This document shows, piece by piece, positions 23,428 through 28,997 of a DNA stretch of 28,997 bases. This stretch comes from an uncultured Lachnospiraceae bacterium (GTDB taxonomy: Bacteria > Bacillota > Clostridia > Lachnospirales > Lachnospiraceae), in the NCBI GenBank assembly GCA_910588755.1, contig CAJUQZ010000039.1:1-28997 (forward strand), in the 5' to 3' direction. The notes beneath the pieces are model-generated. The model was not told the origin of the DNA and ran no database searches. It saw only the letters and a list, made by a program, of their open reading frames with translations. A program made the position numbers and the translations under genes. Position 1 is the stretch's first letter; every line of letters starts with the position of its first letter.

Positions 23428-24633
23428 CTATAAATATCTCTTCAGCACGTCCACCTTATCGAGCTTCTCCCAGGGCAAGTCCAGGTCGTTGCGTCCAAAA
23501 TGGCCATACGCTGCTGTCTGCTTGTAGATTGGCCGCCTAAGATCAAGCATTTTGATGATGCCTGCCGGGCGCAGGTCAAAGTTCTCACGCACGATTGCTA
23601 CCAGCTTCTCGCTGTCAAGCTTTCCTGTTCCAAAGGTGTCAATATTAATGGAGGTTGGCTGCGCCACACCGATCGCGTAGGAAAGCTGTATCTCGCACTT
23701 GTCTGCAAGCCCTGCCGCCACGAGGTTCTTCGCCACATACCGCGCTGCATATGCGCCGCTCCTGTCCACCTTGGTGCAGTCCTTCCCGGAAAATGCCCCA
23801 CCGCCGTGGCGCGCATATCCGCCGTAGGTATCCACAATAATCTTGCGCCCTGTAAGTCCGGCATCGCCATGCGGCCCACCGATCACAAAACGTCCTGTCG
23901 GATTGATAAAAAACTTCGTATCCGCATCAATCAGCTCCTTGGGAAGAATGACGTCAAACACATGTTTCTTGATATCCTTGTGAATCTGCTCCTGTGTCAC
24001 ATCTTCATCGTGCTGTGTGGAGAGCACCACCGCTTCAAGGCGCTTGGGTTTTCCATTCTCGTCATACTCCACGGACACCTGTGTCTTCCCATCCGGCCTA
24101 AGATAGCCAAGTGTACCCTCCTTGCGGACCTTTGTCAGCTGTAGGGCCAGCTTGTGCGCAAGTGAGATTGGATAGGGCATATACTCTGGTGTCTCGTTTG
24201 TGGCATAACCAAACATCATACCCTGGTCGCCCGCACCGATTGCCTCAATCTCGGCATCGCTCATTTTATTCTCAGAATTGCCTGCGGACTGCTTTGCCTC
24301 TAGCGCCTTGTCCACACCCATCGCAATATCGCCTGACTGCTCGTCGATCGCGGTAAACACAGCACAGGTATTTCCGTCAAACCCATACGCTGACTTGTCA
24401 TAACCAATCTCCTTGACCGTGTCGCGGACAATCTTTGGAATGTCCACATATGCCTTGGTCGTAATCTCGCCCGTCACCAGCACAAACCCGGTGCAGGTCG
24501 CTGTCTCACATGCCACACGGCTCATGGGATCCTGCGCAATCAAAGCGTCTAGTATCGCGTCGGAGATGGCGTCACACACCTTGTCAGGATGTCCTTCTGT
24601 TACTGATTCTGAAGTAAATAAAAGTTTCTCCAT
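23428..24633 (-). CDS. metK: S-adenosylmethionine synthetase
   Basis: This cytosolic enzyme makes S-adenosylmethionine from methionine and ATP. It has 401 residues, the normal length. FTSESVTEGHPDK at 6-18, GAGDQGMMFGYA at 133-144, and the HGGGAFSGKD active-site loop with DRSGAYAARY are all present. AGGAGGAA lies 7-8 bases before the ATG. An S-box riboswitch with its own terminator stem sits directly upstream, so transcription should stop when SAM is high. The next gene leftward is the double-HTH regulator after a strong terminator. SAM is also the cosubstrate of the radical SAM maturase, but nothing suggests shared regulation. Confidence 0.98.
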   Translation of the reverse strand: MEKLLFTSESVTEGHPDKVCDAISDAILDALIAQDPMSRVACETATCTGFVLVTGEITTKAYVDIPKIVRDTVKEIGYDKSAYGFDGNTCAVFTAIDEQSGDIAMGVDKALEAKQSAGNSENKMSDAEIEAIGAGDQGMMFGYATNETPEYMPYPISLAHKLALQLTKVRKEGTLGYLRPDGKTQVSVEYDENGKPKRLEAVVLSTQHDEDVTQEQIHKDIKKHVFDVILPKELIDADTKFFINPTGRFVIGGPHGDAGLTGRKIIVDTYGGYARHGGGAFSGKDCTKVDRSGAYAARYVAKNLVAAGLADKCEIQLSYAIGVAQPTSINIDTFGTGKLDSEKLVAIVRENFDLRPAGIIKMLDLRRPIYKQTAAYGHFGRNDLDLPWEKLDKVDVLKRYL

Positions 24634-24648
24634 TGGTAATTTCCTCCT

Positions 24649-24681
24649 AAAAAAATCCGCCTATTCAACTGAATAAGCGGA
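24649..24681 (-). terminator. Riboswitch-controlled terminator of metK
   Basis: 24656-24666 pairs with 24671-24681 (11 pairs, one G-U) around a 4-base loop, followed on the minus strand by seven T, just before the metK ribosome site. The stem's CUUAUUC can instead pair with AAUAAG of the aptamer's closing helix, giving the antiterminator. Confidence 0.88.
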
Positions 24682-24708
24682 AATGATTGGTTGCCTGATA
24701 ATCAAATC

Positions 24709-24845
24709 CTCTTATTGTTCGAACTGTCCAGATTACACAATTTTATACAGACAGCAACTCGCTCAGGTTGGCACCTTCCGTCCATATCAACGGGGTTGCC
24801 GTAGCTTCACAGGTCCTTTGTACCTCCACCACTCTGAATAAGAGT
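24709..24845 (-). ncRNA. SAM-I (S-box) riboswitch
   Basis: Closing helix P1 is 24837-24845 with 24709-24716. Read leftward, the conserved S-box blocks occur in order: CAGAGTGGTGGAGG, GGACCTGTGAAGC, CGGCAACC, GGAAGGTGCCAACCTGAGCGAG in two parts, and AACAATAAGAG. Family knowledge: it binds S-adenosylmethionine and switches off transcription. It regulates metK through the terminator at 24649-24681. Confidence 0.95.
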
Positions 24846-24892
24846 ATCTCACATATGCGTGACTCACAATATTGAATTGTCATATCGGATAT

Positions 24893-24921
24893 ATCATATA
24901 CTAATCCGCATATGATGTCAA
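24893..24921 (-). promoter_or_regulatory. Promoter of the riboswitch-metK transcript
   Basis: A perfect TTGACA (24916-24921), a 17-base spacer and TATGAT (24893-24898) are read on the minus strand. The -35 starts 6 bases after the murA stop. Transcription would begin about 40 bases before the aptamer. Confidence 0.8.
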
Positions 24922-24926
24922 TAGGC

Positions 24927-26219
24927 TTATCCAACTTTTAACTTAAATTTCTGCAGCTCCTTGTCCGACTCCACCTTTTCAATCTGTGCGCCGAGACTCT
25001 GGAGTTTTACCTCAAAATCCTCATAACCGCGCTCGATATACTTGATATCGTCAACCGTGCTGAATCCCTCCGCTGTAAGACAGGCGAGAACAAGCGCTGC
25101 CCCCGCGCGCAGGTCGGGCGCTGTGAGATTAGCGCTGGTAAATTTCTCCACGCCCTCTATGATGGCGGTATTTCCCTCCACCTTGATGTTTGAGCCCATC
25201 TTTGCCAGCTCATCAACATACTTGAACCGGTTGTCAAAAATGCTCTCCGTCACGATGCTCGTCCCTTTTGCAAGCGCGAGTGACACCGCAATCTGCGGCT
25301 GCATATCTGTCGGAAAGCCAGGATAGGGCAGTGTCTTTACATGGGTATTCTCCAGGCGCTTTGAGGCAACAACACGCACCGCGTCATCGGACTCCTCCAC
25401 CTGACATCCCATCTCTATAAGTTTTGCTGTCGTGGACTCCAAATGCTTTGGTATCACATTTTTTACCGTGACATCACCCTTTGTGATCGCCGCTGCAAAC
25501 ATAAAGGTTCCCGCCTCTATCTGATCAGGTATGATCGGATACTCCGAACCGCGCAGCTTCCTGACGCCAGAAACCCTGATAACATCTGTGCCGGCTCCCC
25601 TGATATTTGCGCCCATAGAATTGAGAAAATTAGCCACATCTACCACATGTGGCTCTTTGGCGGCGTTCTCGATCACTGTCCGCCCCTCTGCCAGGGCTGC
25701 CGCCAGCATAATATTGATTGTAGCCCCTACGGACACTGTGTCGAGATAGATATGCGCTCCCCTAAGCTGCTGTGCATCTGCTATAATCAGCCCATGCTCA
25801 ATCTTTACACTCGCGCCAAGCGCCTTGAAACCCTTGATATGCAGATCAATTTTGCGGCTGCCGATATTGCATCCGCCCGGAAGTGCAACCTCCGCATGCT
25901 TGTATTTGCCAAGAAGTGCTCCCAGAAGATAATAGGAGGCCCTGATTTTTTTGATATAGTCATCCTCAATCACAAGTCCCGATATCATAGATGCGTTGAT
26001 TCTCACTGTGTGTCTGTCTATTCTGTACACGATGACACCAATGCTTTCCATTGCCTGAAGCAGTACATTGATATCCCTTACGTCTGGTATATTGTCAATC
26101 ACTGTCATTTCGTCTGTCATAATCGCCGCTGCAAGCACGCCCAATGCTGCATTTTTTGCGCCGCCAATCTCGACTTCGCCAACCAGGGGACTTCCCCCCT
26201 TAATTGCGTACTGTTCCAT
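24927..26219 (-). CDS. murA: UDP-N-acetylglucosamine 1-carboxyvinyltransferase
   Basis: This is the first committed enzyme of peptidoglycan synthesis, transferring enolpyruvate from PEP to UDP-GlcNAc. It has 430 residues, the normal length. Lys22-Asn23 (GGAKNAAL) and the catalytic loop LPGGCNIGS with Cys116 are present. That cysteine is the fosfomycin target, so the enzyme should be fosfomycin-sensitive. The frame opens five codons earlier, but MEQYAIKGG is the family start, with AGGTGG before the ATG at 26217-26219. The gene has a very long 5' region: a consensus promoter about 640 bases upstream at 26858-26886 with a tandem repeat array between. A second MurA paralogue is common in this phylum and is not visible here. 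Confidence 0.97.
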   Translation of the reverse strand: MEQYAIKGGSPLVGEVEIGGAKNAALGVLAAAIMTDEMTVIDNIPDVRDINVLLQAMESIGVIVYRIDRHTVRINASMISGLVIEDDYIKKIRASYYLLGALLGKYKHAEVALPGGCNIGSRKIDLHIKGFKALGASVKIEHGLIIADAQQLRGAHIYLDTVSVGATINIMLAAALAEGRTVIENAAKEPHVVDVANFLNSMGANIRGAGTDVIRVSGVRKLRGSEYPIIPDQIEAGTFMFAAAITKGDVTVKNVIPKHLESTTAKLIEMGCQVEESDDAVRVVASKRLENTHVKTLPYPGFPTDMQPQIAVSLALAKGTSIVTESIFDNRFKYVDELAKMGSNIKVEGNTAIIEGVEKFTSANLTAPDLRAGAALVLACLTAEGFSTVDDIKYIERGYEDFEVKLQSLGAQIEKVESDKELQKFKLKVG

Positions 26220-26371
26220 CGTCCACCTCATCATTTTCTTGCAGCTGCCGGCTCTGCCTGTACCTGTAATCTATCTGCCCCCACGCAACTGCATCTATAT
26301 TCATACGCTGACAATCTTATCTGATTTATTGATCATTTTCTCATCTATTTTTTTATTATATTATTAAATTC

Positions 26372-26750
26372 TACTTTATATATTGGTCTTTTTGATACTA
26401 TTATATTGTACTTTTTGAATTTACTATTTTGTAATTTTTGATACTATTTATATTGTACTTTTTGATTTTGACCTTTTCGATACTATAAACTATACTTTTT
26501 GATTTTGACCTTTTAATGTTACTATTATATTGTACTTTTTGATTTTGGCCTCTTCGATACTATAAAATTATACTTTTTATATTGGCCCTTAACGTTACTA
26601 TTATATTGTATTTTTTGATAGTAGCCTTTTAATGATATTATTATATTGTGCTTTTTGATTTTGGCCTTTTAATGTTATCATAATATTGCATTTTTATTAC
26701 TATAAAAATGTACTTTTTGATTTTGGCCTTTTAATGATACTATTATATTG
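26372..26750. repeat. AT-rich tandem array in the murA leader, about ten copies of a 37-40-base unit
   Basis: Units start near 26372, 26409, 26456, 26493, 26533, 26571, 26609, 26649, 26688 and 26711, with some half-spacings of 22-24. A typical unit is TACTTTTTGATTTTGGCCTT then TTAATGATACTATTATATTG. Read leftward, most units contain TATAAT. The array lies between the distal promoter and murA. The rest of the gap (26220-26371, 26751-26857) shows no supported gene. Confidence 0.88.
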
Positions 26751-26857
26751 TTCGTTATTCTGCCCTGCTATGCAGCTTTGACCTACAAAATTTCAATGTA
26801 CAGCAAACTCTTTTCATTTAACTCTATTAATCAGATATTGCTATAGAAACTCTTACA

Positions 26858-26886
26858 ATTATATACCTTTTTCATATATTTGTAAA
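26858..26886 (-). promoter_or_regulatory. Distal promoter reading toward murA
   Basis: TTTACA (26881-26886), a 17-base spacer and a perfect TATAAT (26858-26863) are read on the minus strand. It lies just downstream of the hairpin ending the M23 gene and about 640 bases before murA. Confidence 0.65.
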
Positions 26887-26940
26887 CTGCCAGACTGCCA
26901 TGTATATTTTATAATCATTTCATTTTTTTGTATATATTAA

Positions 26941-26971
26941 CGAAACACCCAGCACAGTTATGGGTGTTTCG
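26941..26971 (-). terminator. Hairpin terminating the M23 peptidase gene
   Basis: CGAAACACCC (26941-26950) pairs perfectly with 26962-26971 around an 11-base loop, about 75 bases after the M23 stop. The following T run is poor, so it is a likely but not ideal terminator. Confidence 0.65.
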
Positions 26972-27047
26972 CCTTTCCGTTTCATTCTATTTGCACAAAA
27001 ACTTCTTTTTTATGAAAATCTCACACAAAAATCTTTCATGAGAACCT

Positions 27048-28616
27048 TTAATTCAGGTACTTTAATGGATTGACCGCGCTTCCGTTAATGCGTATCTCAA
27101 AATGAACATGCGGCCCAGTGCTTCGCCCTGTATTTCCGCTTAGTGCAATCCGCTCTCCCTGCGACACGGTCTGCCCCACCTTTACCAGCACCTTACTTAA
27201 ATGTCCGTATCTGGTCTGTCGGCCATCTGCATGGTTGATGTACACTGCATATCCATAACCGCTTGCCCACCCTGCATGCACGACAGTGCCCGCATTGGAA
27301 GCCACTACCGTGGTGCCAATCGGCGTCGCCCAGTCTACTCCCTTATGGTTTGTTGAGGCGCCCTTTGTCGGTGCACTCCTCGCGCCAAAACCCGAGCTTA
27401 ACCTTCCGCCGGATATCGGCTTGATGTATGTCGGTGGAATCTTCGTCCCACGCTCAACAATCTTTGGAACCGCCTCCGCGTATATTTCCTCCTTCAATAT
27501 TTCCCTGCCAGTCTCCTGACCATTCTTGTATGCAATAGATGCTGCGACCTTGCGCCTCCCGGCGGACGGCTCCTGCAGCGTCACGCGCTGTGTCGTATAC
27601 CAGTCGTCGTTTGGTATATACTGCACCTGTGCCTCGTAATCCTCTGTATATACAGCCTCCTGCTTCCACAAAACCGAAAGCTCTGGCTCTGGCACGGTGA
27701 TAATCAACTCCTGGTCAACACGGATCATCGTATTTTCATTCTCGAGCGCATCGTTGATCGCAACCAGCTCATCCATTGGAATATTGTTGTCAAGACTTAT
27801 CTGCGACAGCGTGTCCCCCGCGACCACCTTATAGATAATCTGCTGCTCCTGCAGCTTTGTCACGAGATCGACAGCCTCCTCCACAGTGGTCAGCTCATCC
27901 TCTAGCAGATATGCCTCCACCACCTCTATCTTCTCCGCATAGTCGATATTGGTCAGCCCCCCGGTATAATCCTCAAAGCCTTTCTCCACCTCTGGCTCCA
28001 CCGACGCAAATATTTCCTCCAGTTCTGCCGCAACGCCCGCTAATATGTCGAACTGCTCTTCCGCTGCTGGTGCCACCTCCCTTGGCGATATCACAGCCTC
28101 AAGTACGTTGATCTCGCGGTCACTGTCCAGCTCGAGATGAACTTGGTACTGGTTCTGTGTATCGTAGGGCGCCAGTGCCTGCGAAAGCAGCGTGTGCACA
28201 TCATCGTATGAGGCTAAGTTTACCGCAGTCTCATTGACCTTCACAGTGTACGACCGGTGCAACGTCTCCCGCGTGCTGCGCTTCATGACATCCGCCATCC
28301 GGTCTATGACCTCCTCCTCATCATCCACTGCTGCCCACAGCATCTCTTTTCCCTCTGTCGTAAGCTCCGCGTCTATGAACACCAGTTCATCACTTCCAAT
28401 TTCCATAACCGCTTGGCGCCTGGCCCGCGCCAGCAAACTGTCAAGCTGCGCTGTCGATGCGAGCGTGCCAACCTCAATCCCGTTTAACCGCACTGTAAAA
28501 ACATTGTCACCTGTATGTTTAAAAAGCTGTATCGATGGAAACAAAAGCACGCAGACCAGTAGGACAATCACGGCCGCCTCTATGTAACACAGCTTAATTC
28601 TCTTATTAAAATGCAT
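27048..28616 (-). CDS. LysM/G5/M23 membrane-anchored cell-wall peptidase
   Basis: This 522-residue protein has a single N-terminal membrane helix (about 11-31), so the rest is outside. Next come about 220 residues of acidic, helical and beta sequence. A LysM peptidoglycan-binding module is at about 265-312 (YKVVAGDTLSQISLDNNIPM). A G5-type domain follows (TQRVTLQEPSAGRRKVAAS). The C-terminal M23 peptidase domain has the zinc ligands HKGVDW and HVHFEI and the GYGYAVYINHADG core. M23 enzymes cut peptide bonds in peptidoglycan; with both zinc motifs intact it should be active. AAGGAA precedes the ATG. The promoter lies about 270 bases upstream, beyond a tandem repeat array. Related proteins act in growth or sporulation; no sporulation neighbours are visible. 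Confidence 0.93.
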   Translation of the reverse strand: MHFNKRIKLCYIEAAVIVLLVCVLLFPSIQLFKHTGDNVFTVRLNGIEVGTLASTAQLDSLLARARRQAVMEIGSDELVFIDAELTTEGKEMLWAAVDDEEEVIDRMADVMKRSTRETLHRSYTVKVNETAVNLASYDDVHTLLSQALAPYDTQNQYQVHLELDSDREINVLEAVISPREVAPAAEEQFDILAGVAAELEEIFASVEPEVEKGFEDYTGGLTNIDYAEKIEVVEAYLLEDELTTVEEAVDLVTKLQEQQIIYKVVAGDTLSQISLDNNIPMDELVAINDALENENTMIRVDQELIITVPEPELSVLWKQEAVYTEDYEAQVQYIPNDDWYTTQRVTLQEPSAGRRKVAASIAYKNGQETGREILKEEIYAEAVPKIVERGTKIPPTYIKPISGGRLSSGFGARSAPTKGASTNHKGVDWATPIGTTVVASNAGTVVHAGWASGYGYAVYINHADGRQTRYGHLSKVLVKVGQTVSQGERIALSGNTGRSTGPHVHFEIRINGSAVNPLKYLN

Positions 28617-28634
28617 ATTTTATTCCTTATATCT

Positions 28635-28884
28635 GTTGTATTGATTATAATTTCTGACTGGCCATTTTTCATTACTTGTTGTAATGACCTTGATTATCGA
28701 CTGGCCGGATTTTATTTTCCTGTTGTAATGACCTTGATTACCGACTGGCCGGATTTTATTTTCCTGTTGTAATGACCTTGATTACCGACTGGTCGGATTT
28801 TATTTTCCTGATGTAATGTTCGTATTATGAACTGGTCTTTTCTCTTTTTGCGTTGTAATGATTATGTATCAATTAACAGATATA
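28635..28884. repeat. Tandem array in the M23 leader, six copies of a 44-base unit
   Basis: Units start at about 28635, 28679, 28723, 28767, 28811 and 28853, with 44-base spacing (42 for the last). A typical unit is TTGTAATGACCTTGATTACC, GACTGGCCGG and ATTTTATTTTCC. The middle copies are nearly identical; the outer ones have diverged. The array lies between promoter and start codon, so it would be in the leader RNA. Confidence 0.92.
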
Positions 28885-28913
28885 ATTCTAACAGTCTTTT
28901 GCGATATTGTAAA
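28885..28913 (-). promoter_or_regulatory. Promoter of the M23 peptidase gene
   Basis: TTTACA (28908-28913), a 17-base spacer and TAGAAT (28885-28890) are read on the minus strand, right outside the repeat array. It has the same -35 hexamer and spacer length as the murA distal promoter. Confidence 0.65.
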
Positions 28914-28929
28914 GAAAAAATAGCAGCTT

Positions 28930-28983
28930 TTATATGATTATGTTGCCGTGGCATATAAATAATATTTTTACCATACTTCTCAT
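28930..28983 (-). pseudogene. 5' stub of a low-molecular-weight tyrosine phosphatase gene
   Basis: An AAGGAG site precedes ATG 28981-28983. The frame reads MRSMVKILFICHGNIII and stops. KILFICHGNI is the N-terminal strand and start of the catalytic loop (CxGNxCRS) of LMW phosphatases, but the loop breaks after Ile and the rest is missing. It looks like a gene truncated at its active site, with the M23 promoter immediately after. The match is short (about ten residues), so this is probable rather than certain. Confidence 0.5.
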
Positions 28984-28997
28984 AACTCCTTATATCT

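Noticed and set aside
26200..26304. 34-residue leader ORF overlapping the murA start
   Set aside because: It has an ATG but no ribosome site, and no run of codons typical of an attenuator.

Overview
The window looks like chromosomal DNA from a Gram-positive anaerobe of the Clostridia, most likely a Lachnospiraceae-type gut bacterium. The pointers are a dnaE-pfkA pair, an S-box (SAM-I) riboswitch on metK, a murA with the clostridial gene style, strong AGGAGG ribosome sites, sigma-A-like promoters with 17-base spacers, and AT-rich intergenic DNA around genes of balanced GC. No rRNA, tRNA, insertion sequence, prophage or CRISPR array was seen. Almost every gene reads leftward (minus strand). The clear rightward genes are a NADAR gene and a 51-residue secreted peptide.

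Layout from left to right. 1-3966 holds housekeeping genes: the 5' end of pfkA, then dnaE. 4042-11522 is an accessory strip of small genes. It holds a membrane protein, a half-size EamA transporter, several unrecognised acidic proteins that look like immunity-type genes, a NADAR N-glycosidase-like gene preceded by a frameshifted mini-gene, an SF0329-family gene with a duplicated 3' tail, a truncated MreB-like protein, a nucleotidyltransferase and a membrane-anchored GH25 lysozyme. 11943-18214 is an envelope-stress or peptide-resistance type module: response regulator, lipoprotein/membrane protein and histidine kinase in one unit, a terminator, then an ABC ATPase and an FtsX-type permease.

18816-23220 is the most unusual part. 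A radical SAM/SPASM peptide maturase reads left. An 880-base gap holds about seven copies of a roughly 48-base direct repeat and possible tiny precursor ORFs. A 51-residue secreted peptide gene reads right. A 627-residue regulator with two XRE-type helix-turn-helix domains and helical-repeat regions reads left, convergent with the peptide gene. This resembles the Rgg/SHP-controlled radical-SAM RiPP loci of streptococci in organisation, but no gene is a recognised member of those systems. The part of the regulator gene encoding the C-terminal domain is much more AT-rich than the rest, as if the sensing domain had been exchanged together with the peptide gene.

23428-28616 is again housekeeping: metK behind its riboswitch, murA, and a LysM/G5/M23 cell-wall peptidase. 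A second theme runs through the right half. Four unrelated tandem repeat arrays (near 18.3, 20.6, 26.5 and 28.7 kb) each lie in the 5' region of a leftward gene. For murA and the M23 gene a good promoter lies on the far side of the array, so the array would be transcribed as leader RNA. The window ends with what looks like the first codons of a low-molecular-weight tyrosine phosphatase gene that stop abruptly.
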